DNA of 64,000 bases from Candidatus Zhuqueibacterota bacterium (GTDB lineage: Bacteria > Zhuqueibacterota > Zhuqueibacteria > Oceanimicrobiales > Oceanimicrobiaceae): NCBI GenBank assembly GCA_029261995.1, contig JAJDAF010000016.1:40381-104380 (forward strand). The letters run 5' to 3'. The position numbers and the translations under genes are program-made. The notes under the pieces are model-generated. The model was not told the DNA's origin. It did no database searches and worked only from the letters and a program-made list of their open reading frames with translations. This document shows positions 53,170-61,799 of the stretch, piece by piece (position 1 is the first letter of the stretch; each line of letters begins with the position of its first letter).

Positions 53170-54027
53170 ATGAGTGATTCCAAGCAAGAGCAGTACCCTG
53201 GCGTTGTGATGCCAAAGTGTGAGCCCCTGAAGATTCTGAAGAATCAAAAAGCACTCGTGACGGGCGCCAATTCGGGAATCGGGAAAGCCGTTGCCATTGC
53301 CCTGGGCGAAGCCGGAGCCGACGTTGTCGTCAACTACCGTTCCGGGGAAGACTCCGCTCAAGAGGTCGTTGACAAAATCAAACAATTTGGCAGTAAGGCC
53401 ATCGCGCACCAGGCTGATGTCTCGCAAGAAGACCAGGTTGGGACGATGTTCAAACAGATGATTCAGGAATTTGGCACCATTGACATCCTGGTAAACAATG
53501 CAGGCCTGCAGCAGGATGCGCCCTTCGACCAGATGACATTGCAGCAGTGGAACACTGTCATCAATGTAAATCTCACGGGCCAATTTCTGTGTGCGCGTGA
53601 GGCGGTACGCGAATTCAAGCGACGCGGTGTGGTCTCGGAAGTCTCAAATGCAGCAGGCAAGATCATCTGTATGAGTTCAGTTCACGAGGTTATTCCGTGG
53701 GCCGGTCACGTCAATTATGCTGCTTCAAAAGGCGGAGTGATGTTGATGATGAAGAGTATTGCTCAGGAAGTTGGACCTTATCGGATTCGCGTGAACAGTA
53801 TCGCACCCGGCGCCATTCGCACCCCCATAAACACCGAGGCCTGGAGTACTCCCGAGGCTTACGATTCTCTCATGCAACTGGTGCCCTACAAGCGCATCGG
53901 TGAGCCCGAAGACATTGGGCGTGCCGCTGTTTGGCTTGCCTCAGACCTGTCGGATTATGTCAATGGCACCAGCCTGTTTGTTGACGGCGGCATGACGCTC
54001 TATCCGGGTTTTGCAACCGGCGGTTGA
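53170..54027 (+). CDS. Short-chain dehydrogenase, glucose 1-dehydrogenase-like
   Basis: This 285-residue SDR has the coenzyme motif TGANSGIG (about 32-39), NNAG (about 112), a catalytic serine in MSSVHEVIPW, YAASK with the catalytic Tyr/Lys, and SIAPGAIRTPIN. The IPW.GH.NYAASKGG block and the length match glucose 1-dehydrogenases, which oxidise beta-D-glucose to glucono-lactone with NAD(P). It lies 28 bases after the GH63 gene. The gluconolactonase-like protein 1.7 kb downstream is the logical next step, although that enzyme is exported. Confidence 0.85.
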   Translation: MSDSKQEQYPGVVMPKCEPLKILKNQKALVTGANSGIGKAVAIALGEAGADVVVNYRSGEDSAQEVVDKIKQFGSKAIAHQADVSQEDQVGTMFKQMIQEFGTIDILVNNAGLQQDAPFDQMTLQQWNTVINVNLTGQFLCAREAVREFKRRGVVSEVSNAAGKIICMSSVHEVIPWAGHVNYAASKGGVMLMMKSIAQEVGPYRIRVNSIAPGAIRTPINTEAWSTPEAYDSLMQLVPYKRIGEPEDIGRAAVWLASDLSDYVNGTSLFVDGGMTLYPGFATGG

Positions 54028-54070
54028 TGTACTTTATCAAGCAATTTCTTTTTTAAAAGGAGGTAGAAAA

Positions 54071-54268
54071 ATGATCTACGAAATCGGTGAGACTGCTGGA
54101 AAGGTCTGGCAAGTCTTGAACGACAATGGCGAATCGACATTTGCCAAAGTAAAAAAGAAGGTCGGCGGTTCAGATGATGTCTTGCACCAAGCTATTGGTT
54201 GGCTTGCCAGAGAAGACAAGCTGACTGTCTCGAAAAAAGGTTCTTCAGTTAAGCTTTCCGCAAAGTAA
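54071..54268 (+). CDS. Small winged-helix protein (DUF2582 type)
   Basis: This 65-residue protein (from ATG 54071, with AAGGAGG eight bases upstream) has the DUF2582 pattern YEIGETAGKVWQVLNDNGES, then HQAIGWLAREDKLTV. The frame from 54011 is an extension without a ribosome site. The fold is a winged helix, suggesting nucleic-acid binding or a protein-interaction role. A receiver-like gene follows after 39 bases. Function is unknown; it may regulate nearby genes. Confidence 0.8.
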   Translation: MIYEIGETAGKVWQVLNDNGESTFAKVKKKVGGSDDVLHQAIGWLAREDKLTVSKKGSSVKLSAK

Positions 54269-54307
54269 TCCGACAGCGTTTTGCAACCAGGAAGGGAGGA
54301 TTTCTAT

Positions 54308-54652
54308 ATGGCACAGATTCTTCTTAATGAGAGTGATCCGAGCAGGCACCGTCTGCTTCAAATACGCCTTGAGCGTTCAGGACACACTGTGTGGGCACTA
54401 AGTGGACTGCAAGCAATCTCCGAAGCTTTGGGCCAGGCTGCAATAGACATTGTAGTTCTGGACATGGATGAACAGTCTCTGGATGACCTCCAGCAGCGCT
54501 TCCGCGACTTTTGGGGAGTCAAATTGGTGCTCCAGACCAGCAGCCGTGACCTGAGATCCGACTTTCGTTCCTGGATTGCTGATGAGATCTTCTGCAAAGG
54601 CAAGCATGGTGAGAATATGATGCTTGCCGTGAAAAAGGTGCTGCATAACTAA
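54308..54652 (+). CDS. Stand-alone receiver-like domain protein, degenerate
   Basis: This 114-residue protein resembles a CheY-like receiver: ILLNESDPSRHRLLQIRLE, then IDIVVLDMDEQSL with a possible phosphorylated Asp, and ADEIFCKGKHGENMMLAVKKVL at the C-terminal helix. The usual DD pair near the N-terminus is ESD and the Lys-Pro motif is KGK, so phosphorylation is uncertain. ATG 54308 has GGGAGG about 9 bases upstream. It lies directly after the winged-helix gene, and the two may act together. Confidence 0.65.
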   Translation: MAQILLNESDPSRHRLLQIRLERSGHTVWALSGLQAISEALGQAAIDIVVLDMDEQSLDDLQQRFRDFWGVKLVLQTSSRDLRSDFRSWIADEIFCKGKHGENMMLAVKKVLHN

Positions 54653-54699
54653 TCCATGGGCATAACTAACAAATCCAACAAGTTCGGAGGGTTAAGATC

Positions 54700-55611
54700 A
54701 TGAACACGACTTCAATCAAAGTCATTGTACCGCTCTGCATAATGTTTATTGCAATGTCATTGCGTCCTGTGCTTGCGCAGCCGGGATATGTGGCGAATGT
54801 CAATGACAGAGGCGTCATAATCGATGGTTATGACCCTGTTGCTTTTTTCACCGAGAACAAAGCTGTGGCAGGTAACAAGGAACATCAAACCATCTACAAT
54901 GGCGCTGTCTACTATTTCGCATCTGGCAAGAACCTGAAGGCTTTCGTCAGCACTCCCGAAAAATATACTCCACAATATGGCGGTTTTTGTGCGATGGGCA
55001 TGTCAATGGGGCATCTGCAACCCATCGATGTCAACCTGTTCGAGGTTGTTGACGGAAAGCTCTACCTGCAGCGCAACGCCAAAGCGGTTGGGATGTGGAA
55101 GAAGATGGGACCGAAGATGGTCATCATGAAAGCCAATGAAAATTGGCCGAAGGTTCAGGACAAATATGGCAGCTTTCTCACAGCTGCTCAGCTCAGTGAC
55201 AATCTCGAACTCTCGCTTGCAGCAGCCAAAGTCATTGCCGGGGCCGGCCACGCCTATGCCAAAGAACACAGAGCCCCCGGTGGCGCAATCGCCGTCGTCG
55301 ATGACGGCGGCCATCTGCTCTATTTGGAACGGCTTGATGGAACGTTTCCGGCTGCTGCGATGGTGGCCTACGAAAAAGCACGGACAGCAGCGATGTTTCG
55401 ATTTCCCTCAAAAAAACTGGAGGACGGGATTATTGGCGGCAGAGGTTCTCTGGTTACCGTTGGCTATAACATGCTGCGCGGAGGGTTACCTATCTATTTC
55501 AGAGGTCGTGTGGTCGGCGGTGTCGGTGTAAGTGGCGCAGCGAGTGCCGATCAGGATGTTGAGATTGCTACGGCCGGAGCAAATGCCAGGTTTGAGCAAG
55601 GAACAAACTAA
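54700..55611 (+). CDS. Secreted YHS domain fused to GlcG/HbpS-like domain
   Basis: This 303-residue exported protein has a signal peptide ending VLAQ (about 1-26). A YHS-type domain follows (about 28-130; GYDPVAFFTENKAV, YYFASGKNLKAFVSTPEKY, YGGFCAMGMSMG). A GlcG/HbpS (DUF336) domain occupies about 158-303 (AAKVIAGAGHAYAKEH, AIAVVDDGGHLLYLERLDG, VGGVGVSGA). These two domains normally occur on separate proteins. YHS domains bind metals and HbpS-like domains bind haem or cofactors, so a periplasmic metal/haem-sensing or storage role is plausible. Confidence 0.85.
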   Translation: MNTTSIKVIVPLCIMFIAMSLRPVLAQPGYVANVNDRGVIIDGYDPVAFFTENKAVAGNKEHQTIYNGAVYYFASGKNLKAFVSTPEKYTPQYGGFCAMGMSMGHLQPIDVNLFEVVDGKLYLQRNAKAVGMWKKMGPKMVIMKANENWPKVQDKYGSFLTAAQLSDNLELSLAAAKVIAGAGHAYAKEHRAPGGAIAVVDDGGHLLYLERLDGTFPAAAMVAYEKARTAAMFRFPSKKLEDGIIGGRGSLVTVGYNMLRGGLPIYFRGRVVGGVGVSGAASADQDVEIATAGANARFEQGTN

Positions 55612-55656
55612 GCGTTCTTAAACTGAACAACCCTTCGCCTCCTTATCCCCTCTAAA

Positions 55657-55688
55657 GATTGGCCTCCGCCAAAACGGGGAGGCCAATC
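55657..55688 (+). terminator. Perfect 11-bp intercistronic hairpin
   Basis: GATTGGCCTCC (55657-55667) pairs perfectly with GGAGGCCAATC (55678-55688) around a ten-base loop. It follows the YHS-GlcG gene by 45 bases. There is no T-run after it. It may be a factor-dependent terminator or mRNA-stabilising element. Confidence 0.55.
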
Positions 55689-55745
55689 ATCTACGGAGGG
55701 GCACAAGGACGAACGAATACTGATAAAATGCAGAGGAAGAGATTC

Positions 55746-57428
55746 ATGAGGCTTTCTAACATACATTTTGCATTCTTGGCTCTTGGTTTATGGTTGACGT
55801 TACCAGCCATCGATGTCTTCGCCCAGGAATCCGTCGAATTGGCGATGGGCAGGCCTGACGCAGTTGTCGATCTCAGAACCCGGGAAGGCGTCGATCTGCT
55901 CAGCACTCTATGGCGCTATAGTGATGCCAGAATTGTCGATGTCGATTTCAACGCTCCGGGCCCGAAAGGTCAGGACAAGCTGAAGCTTTACCCGACTGGC
56001 GAGTCCATCAAGACCAACGACATTGCGCCAAAAGCCGGCGGCGCTGATTTCGACGATAGTCAATGGCAAGTGCTGGACCCGCTGTCCCTTGAAGACAGGA
56101 GGGGAACAGGTAGACTGTCGTTTAACTGGTATCGAATGAACATCACTGTACCGGCAAAGATTGCCAGTCTCGATCCCTCAGGTTCAACCGCGATTTTCGA
56201 GCTCGTGGTCGATGATTATGCCGAAATCTGGGTGGATGGTAAGCTTTCAAAAAGTTTCGGTCAGTCCGGCGGTTCGGTAGTCAAAGGCTGGAACGCAAGG
56301 AACCGTGTCTCGCTTGGAGAAAACTTGAAGCCGGGCCAGCAGATTCAGATTGCGATTCTGGGAATTAACGGCCCTCTCGCGGACATCCCCGACAACTACA
56401 TTTGGATACGGTCTGCAACCATTGATTTCTATAAGGAACGACCACGATTTGAGAATTGGCAGGATGTGGGCGAGGTCGTGCGTATCGATCCCGCTCTTGA
56501 TGAAATTATCAGCACTGACGCCAGGATTGAGCGCATCGCGACAGGATTTCAGTTCACCGAGGGACCCGTTTGGCACCCGAATGGCTATCTCCTGTTTAGC
56601 GACCCCAATGCTAACGTGATCTACTCATATCACCCCAATGGCAACGTATCCATTTTCAGAACCAAAAGCGGTTACTCGGGATTTGATATCGGGGAATATC
56701 ATCAACCCGGCTCCAACGGTCTTGCTCTGGATCAAGAAGGGCGACTCGTAGTCTGCGAGCATGGCAATCGACGGATTGTAAGGCTGGAGCATAAAGGCCC
56801 GGTGACTGTTTTGGCTGATGCGTACAAGAGCATGAAGCTCAACAGCCCAAATGATCTTGTCTTTAGATCTGATGGCGCACTTTATTTTACCGATCCACCA
56901 TATGGTCTGCCCAAGCTCTTCGATGACTCTGGAAAGGAAACTCCCCACCAGGGTGTTTACTGTTTGATTGGTGGCGAACTCAAGCTCGTGGCCACGGACT
57001 TGGGCGGACCCAACGGTGTTGCACTCTCCCCGGACGATAAATACCTCTACGTCAGCAACTGGGACATCCGGGACATCCATAACACAAAAACCATCATGCG
57101 CTACGATGTGAACAGGGATGGCACTCTATCCAACGGCAGGGTCTTCTTCGACATGAACCAGACCGACGATGACGCGGCATTGGACGGGCTGAAGGTTGAT
57201 GTGCAGGGAAATATTTACTCTTCCGCTCCCGGCGGTATCTGGATCATCTCTTCTGATGGAAAGTACCTGGGCAAAATCAAAGCCCCTCAGCGGCCGGCTA
57301 ACATGGCATGGGGTGACTCCGACGGCAAAACTCTCTACATGACCGCACACACAGATTTATACAAGGTCAGGGTCAAGATCGCGGGATTCCGTAGTTTTGA
57401 GAATCTATATCAACTCTCGCTGAAGTAG
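55746..57428 (+). CDS. Secreted SMP-30/gluconolactonase-like protein with N-terminal beta-sandwich
   Basis: This protein of 560 residues starts at ATG 55746 (AGAGGAAGAG upstream) and has a signal peptide ending VFAQ. The N-terminal region (about 40-245) contains a galactose-binding-like domain (SFNWYRMNITVP, VDDYAEIWVDGK). The C-terminal six-bladed propeller (about 262-545) is SMP-30/gluconolactonase type: FTEGPVWHPNGYLLFSD with the metal-binding Glu, PNDLVFRSDGALYFTDPPYG, GPNGVALSPDDKYLYVS and LDGLKVDVQGNIYS. It probably hydrolyses lactones outside the cytoplasm, perhaps glucono-lactone. Confidence 0.83.
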   Translation: MRLSNIHFAFLALGLWLTLPAIDVFAQESVELAMGRPDAVVDLRTREGVDLLSTLWRYSDARIVDVDFNAPGPKGQDKLKLYPTGESIKTNDIAPKAGGADFDDSQWQVLDPLSLEDRRGTGRLSFNWYRMNITVPAKIASLDPSGSTAIFELVVDDYAEIWVDGKLSKSFGQSGGSVVKGWNARNRVSLGENLKPGQQIQIAILGINGPLADIPDNYIWIRSATIDFYKERPRFENWQDVGEVVRIDPALDEIISTDARIERIATGFQFTEGPVWHPNGYLLFSDPNANVIYSYHPNGNVSIFRTKSGYSGFDIGEYHQPGSNGLALDQEGRLVVCEHGNRRIVRLEHKGPVTVLADAYKSMKLNSPNDLVFRSDGALYFTDPPYGLPKLFDDSGKETPHQGVYCLIGGELKLVATDLGGPNGVALSPDDKYLYVSNWDIRDIHNTKTIMRYDVNRDGTLSNGRVFFDMNQTDDDAALDGLKVDVQGNIYSSAPGGIWIISSDGKYLGKIKAPQRPANMAWGDSDGKTLYMTAHTDLYKVRVKIAGFRSFENLYQLSLK

Positions 57429-57443
57429 AGGACTTTGCAGAAG

Positions 57444-58140
57444 ATGCGAATCGATTTCAAAGATAAGGTGGTTTTGATTTCAGGCGGCACCGGGGCTTGG
57501 GGACGCATATCACCCAGGCCTTCCTTGAAGCTGATGCCACCGTTTTCGTCGGCTATACAAAAGAAGCATACTTCAAGACCTAAAACAGAATTTGCCGTCA
57601 GGTTCAGCGCGGCTCTACGGCGTGCAGAACAATATTCTCGATGATGAAGATGTGCAGCACATGATTTCGGAAGTGGTTAGACAAGCTGGCAAAATTGATG
57701 TGCTCATCAACCTGGTCAGCAGCTTTCTGGCTGACAGCTTAGTAACGAAGACAAGCGAAGACCAGTGGGACAGAATGATGGCTCTCAATCTGAAATCCGC
57801 GGTAAACGCCTGCAGGAATGTCTTGCCCACAATGATGAAGCAGAAAAGCGGTAGGATTGTCAATGTTGGAGCACGGCCCGGCTTAACCGCCGCCGCCAGC
57901 AAGGCAGCGCTCATCAACTTCACGCAATCTCTGGCTGACGAATGCAGAGCGGAGAATATTACGGCAAATGTTATCATCCCGGGCACTATTGACACGCTGG
58001 CTAACCGCAAAGCGATGCCCGATGCAAAGTTCAGCGATTGGGTTTCCGGTGATTCCCTGGCCGGTATCAGTTTGTTTCTTGCGTCGGATTTGGCTTTGGA
58101 CATCAACGGCGCAACAGTGCCCGTATTCGGAAGATCCTAA
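57444..58140 (+). pseudogene. Short-chain dehydrogenase gene with two frameshifts
   Basis: Three frames are needed. Frame one runs MRIDFKDKVVLISGGTGA. It shifts near 57495 into LGTHITQAFLEADATVFVGY, then near 57560-57580 into DLKQNLPSGSARLYGVQNN and on to the stop at 58140. Both shifts look like single-base losses. The last part has NLVSSFLADSL, MALNLKSAVNACRNVL and GRIVNVGA. The catalytic Tyr of YxxxK is replaced by Ala (AAASK) and the Ser region is altered, so it was probably inactive even before the shifts. It sits between the SMP-30 and debranching genes. Confidence 0.75.
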
Positions 58141-58153
58141 CTGAGAGAAAGCC

Positions 58154-60184
58154 ATGCAACTCGCATTTGACCAGAAAGTTACTCAGAATTTCCATGCCGC
58201 CACCCGTTACGAGTGGCTGGAGACAAATGGCCTTGGGGGGTGGGCAAGTTCTACTATCATTGGCGCCAACACGCGCCGCTATCACGGCTTACTGGTTGCG
58301 GCGACACACCCCCCGGTCGGTCGTATGGTGCTCCTTTCAAAACTCGATGAGACGCTTGTAGCTAATGGCCGCCGGTACGAATTGGGCAGCAATCAGTTTC
58401 CCGGCGCGGTCCATCCCACCGGCTATCAGTATGCCTGCCACTTTGAAAGAGGACTGTTTCCTGTATTCGACTATTCGGTGGACACGAGTGCGGAGGGCGT
58501 GCGAAATAACGTTTGCCTGCGCAAAACCATAGCGGCGTTGAATGGTGAGAACACAACGATTATCTTGTACCAGGTCACCGGCGCGCATGCGGAGTTCACC
58601 CTGGAGCTTCAGCCGCTTGTTGCGGCAAGAGACTTTCACGGCCTGGCACATGCGAACGACGCGATACGTCGAGAGCCGGAATTCGACGATGGACTGTTCA
58701 GAGTGCGACCTTATGAGTCTGTCCCGGAGTTGTTTGTCAAATTTCCCGGGGCGAGTTTTGAGAGCAATCCCGATTGGCACTTCAATTTCGAATATGCAGT
58801 CGAAAATTTCAGAGGCCTGGATTATCAGGAGGACCTTTTCTCGTACGGCGCATTCCGGATCAACCTGAAATCCGGTGACAGGTTTGGGGTCATCATTTCT
58901 ACCAACGACCCCGGCAAGAAAGATGCCTTCAAACTGTTTGGCAAAGAAAAGGCACGCCGAAGAAAACTGCTGACCAGCCTGCCGGTCAAGGATGAAATCA
59001 CTGAGCCACTTGCCCTTGCCGCGGACCAGTTTGTCGTCCAGCGCAGCGAAAAGCTACGCTCCATCATTGCCGGCTATCACTGGTTTGCGGACTGGGGGCG
59101 CGACACCATGATTGCCCTTCCCGGGATTGCACTTGCTACTGGACGAACGGGAGTGGCCAAGAAAATACTGCGCGCCTTTGCAGCAAGTGTGAGTCAAGGC
59201 ATGTTGCCCAACCGTTTTCCTGACGTCGGTGAAGAACCCGAGTACAACACGGTGGATGCCACTCTCTGGTTCTTTGTCGCGGTTTACAAGTATTTTCAAT
59301 ATACCGGAGACAAGAAGTTCATTCGCGACGGACTATTTCCGGTACTCCGCGACATCATTGAGTGGCATGACCGGGGCACACGCTACAACATTCATGTTGC
59401 CGATGATGGTCTCTTGTACGCAGGCGAACCGGGTGTGCAACTATCCTGGATGGATGCGAAAGTCGGAGATTGGGTGGTCACACCGCGCCAGGGCAAAGCG
59501 GTGGAAATCAACGCACTCTGGTATAATGCCTTGATGATCATGTCTGAGCTGTCAAACGTTTTCGGCTTTGAGGACGAGGTGAACGAGTACTCTGAACGCG
59601 CTCGTGAGGTTGAGGAAGTGTTCACTGAGGTCTTTTGGGAGGAGCAAAACGGATACCTTTATGATTATGTCGATGGTGACCATAGAGACGCAGCGATACG
59701 CCCGAATCAGATCTTTGCCATCAGTCTGCCTTTCCCGTTGGTAAGCGGCAAGAGAGCGAAACAGATATTTTCGGTGATAAAAGAAAAGCTGTACACGCCA
59801 TTTGGTTTGCGTAGCCTCGCTCCCGACGACTCGAATTATCGCCCACACTATGGCGGCCATCCACTGTCGAGAGATGGCGCCTACCACCAGGGAACGGTCT
59901 GGAGTTGGTTGCTTGGACCCTATATCACGGCGTTGGTAAGAATTGAGGGCAAGGTTGGCCAAAAGTGGGCGAAAGAGTTTATTGAAAAGATGGTCCCACA
60001 TCTCTCAGACGGCTGTATCGGCTCCATCTCTGAAATTTTCGACGCTGAGTTCCCCCATAACCAACGAGGTGCTACTGCTCAGGCGTGGGGTGTGGCGGAA
60101 ATCTTGCGAAGCCATGTTGAAGATGTTTTGGGGATTCATCCGCAGTTGCAAGCTTCGGCTCGGGATACGGGTGTGAAAAAATGA
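58154..60184 (+). CDS. Glycogen debranching enzyme / amylo-alpha-1,6-glucosidase (GH133 type)
   Basis: This 676-residue protein has the N-terminal bacterial GDE domain (about 15-235; YEWLETNGLGGWASSTIIGANTRR split over two strands) and the C-terminal (alpha/alpha)6 amylo-1,6-glucosidase domain (about 300-655). Signatures are GYHWFADWGRDTMIALPG, LSWMDAKVGDWVVTPRQGK, VEINALWYNAL and HQGTVWSWLLGPY. It removes alpha-1,6-linked glucosyl residues from glycogen. It is cytosolic. Its last bases overlap the sigma-factor start (ATGA), and glucokinase follows, so released glucose can be phosphorylated. Confidence 0.93.
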   Translation: MQLAFDQKVTQNFHAATRYEWLETNGLGGWASSTIIGANTRRYHGLLVAATHPPVGRMVLLSKLDETLVANGRRYELGSNQFPGAVHPTGYQYACHFERGLFPVFDYSVDTSAEGVRNNVCLRKTIAALNGENTTIILYQVTGAHAEFTLELQPLVAARDFHGLAHANDAIRREPEFDDGLFRVRPYESVPELFVKFPGASFESNPDWHFNFEYAVENFRGLDYQEDLFSYGAFRINLKSGDRFGVIISTNDPGKKDAFKLFGKEKARRRKLLTSLPVKDEITEPLALAADQFVVQRSEKLRSIIAGYHWFADWGRDTMIALPGIALATGRTGVAKKILRAFAASVSQGMLPNRFPDVGEEPEYNTVDATLWFFVAVYKYFQYTGDKKFIRDGLFPVLRDIIEWHDRGTRYNIHVADDGLLYAGEPGVQLSWMDAKVGDWVVTPRQGKAVEINALWYNALMIMSELSNVFGFEDEVNEYSERAREVEEVFTEVFWEEQNGYLYDYVDGDHRDAAIRPNQIFAISLPFPLVSGKRAKQIFSVIKEKLYTPFGLRSLAPDDSNYRPHYGGHPLSRDGAYHQGTVWSWLLGPYITALVRIEGKVGQKWAKEFIEKMVPHLSDGCIGSISEIFDAEFPHNQRGATAQAWGVAEILRSHVEDVLGIHPQLQASARDTGVKK

Positions 60185-60738
60185 GAACAGCCATCCACCG
60201 TAGCTTGTTCCGAATGCCAGGCAGCAACTTCCAGCGGTTGACGTTTCCGCTAATGTCGCAGCTCTATTCCATCGGTCTCATGCTGGCACAAAATAAACGC
60301 GATGCTGAAAATTTGGTTCAGGAAACTTACGTGAGGGCCTTCAAAGATTCTAATCGATTCAAAGCGGGAACCAACACGCAGGGCTGGATGATTCGGATTC
60401 TTACAAACACCTATTTTGCCGGACTGAATCAGCAACAAAAAGAACACTACCGTTCGAACCGTGGAAGCAGTTCTTCAGTCAGACTAGCGTCGGAGCGTGT
60501 CGGTTTTCAACAGTCATATCTCGACTTGTTCTCTGACCCCATAACTTCCGCACTAGACAAGCTACCATCGGAATGCAGAATGGTAGTACTCCTCAGAGAC
60601 ATATGTGACCTCACATATAATGAGATCGCGGAACTGCTTGCATGCTCAACAGATATGGTCATGTCGCTTCTCTCCAGAGGTCGCAGAATGTTGGTTGGTT
60701 CTATCGCTGAAGATGGGAATTGGGATTCAGACAATTGA
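60181..60738 (+). CDS. ECF-type RNA polymerase sigma factor
   Basis: This 185-residue protein has sigma region 2 (DAENLVQETYVRAFKDSNRF, about 41-60; NTQGWMIRILTNTY, about 65-78) and region 4 (LPSECRMVVLLRDICDLTYN, about 125-145; IAELLACSTDMVMSLLSRGR). Region 4.2 has STDMVMSLLSRGRRML where GTVMSRLHRGR is usual, but the fold should hold. It starts inside the debranching-enzyme stop codon (ATGA) and ends 18 bases before glucokinase. No anti-sigma factor is adjacent, so control is probably by another means. Confidence 0.88.
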   Translation: MRTAIHRSLFRMPGSNFQRLTFPLMSQLYSIGLMLAQNKRDAENLVQETYVRAFKDSNRFKAGTNTQGWMIRILTNTYFAGLNQQQKEHYRSNRGSSSSVRLASERVGFQQSYLDLFSDPITSALDKLPSECRMVVLLRDICDLTYNEIAELLACSTDMVMSLLSRGRRMLVGSIAEDGNWDSDN

Positions 60739-60756
60739 CTTTACTTGGAGAAGCGC

Positions 60757-61737
60757 ATGATACTCGCCGGTGATGTTGGCGGTACAAAAACCCGGCTCTG
60801 TTTGTTTGAGCAACGGGGCGAGAAGTTGTCGCGGACAACAACCGAGACCTTTGTCAGTAATGATTTTCCGCACCTGGCTGACATTTTGCGTCTGTTTCTC
60901 GGCAAACAACAGATTCGGGTAAAGAGAGCTTGTGTGGGCGTACCGGGACCGGTTGTCGATGGCACCGCACAAACCACAAACTTGCCCTGGGTTATCAGCG
61001 AGGCAGAGATTCGAGAGACTCTGCAGATTCAGTCCGTGCGGTTGGTCAATGATCTGGCCGCCGTGGCTGCTGCCATTCCACATCTTGAAGATGAAGACCT
61101 CCTGGTTCTCCATGAAGGCATACCAACGGAAGTGAGACGGAAAACCTACGCTGTTTTGGCGCCGGGCACCGGTTTGGGGCAGGCGTTTCTGTACGCCGAT
61201 GCGAGTCAGACTGTTGTTCTGCCTTCGGAGGGTGGCCACGTTGATTTTGCACCAACCTCGCAAGAAGAGGCCCGGCTTTTTCAGTTTCTGCAAGCGCAAT
61301 ACAGCAGGGTGAGTTATGAACGCTTGCTGTCGGGGCCGGGTTTGGAAAACATCTATCGTTTCCTGAAAGAAACCGGTTATGCGGATGAGCCGCCCGAGTT
61401 GGCGGAGCAACTGCGGCAGTCGGTTCCGGCAGTCGTAATCTCGGCCTCCGGCCAGGCCGGTCAGCATAAACTCTGCGTTAAGGCGCTCGACATGTTTGCT
61501 TCAATATTGGGCGCACAGGCTGGCAATCTGGCGCTTACACTTTTGACTACAGGTGGGGTTTACCTGGGGGGCGGCATCCCGCCCAAGATCTGCAAGAAAT
61601 TGCGTGACGGAACCGCGCAGAAGGCCTACCTGGCAAAATGCCGGATGGCGAGTCTGGTTGAGAATATGCCTCTCCTTGTCATTCGGGATGAGCATACAGC
61701 TCTTTTGGGAGCGGCGTATCTGGCGTCCGAGTTGTAG
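60757..61737 (+). CDS. glk: Glucokinase (Glk family)
   Basis: This 326-residue enzyme is of the bacterial ROK-unrelated Glk type (PF02685-like). The phosphate motif LAGDVGGTKTRL is at the N-terminus, followed by CVGVPGPV, NLPWVISEAEI, VRLVNDLAAVA with the catalytic Asp, LAPGTGLGQAF and EGGHVDFAP. It phosphorylates glucose with ATP. I chose ATG 60757, with GGAG seven bases upstream, over the TTG at 60745 that overlaps this site. It follows the debranching enzyme and sigma factor. Confidence 0.93.
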   Translation: MILAGDVGGTKTRLCLFEQRGEKLSRTTTETFVSNDFPHLADILRLFLGKQQIRVKRACVGVPGPVVDGTAQTTNLPWVISEAEIRETLQIQSVRLVNDLAAVAAAIPHLEDEDLLVLHEGIPTEVRRKTYAVLAPGTGLGQAFLYADASQTVVLPSEGGHVDFAPTSQEEARLFQFLQAQYSRVSYERLLSGPGLENIYRFLKETGYADEPPELAEQLRQSVPAVVISASGQAGQHKLCVKALDMFASILGAQAGNLALTLLTTGGVYLGGGIPPKICKKLRDGTAQKAYLAKCRMASLVENMPLLVIRDEHTALLGAAYLASEL

Positions 61738-61799
61738 GGGTGACCAAGCGGGCATAAACGGACAGCGCGGTTAGCCAAATCAGCGGTACGGAGGAACAA

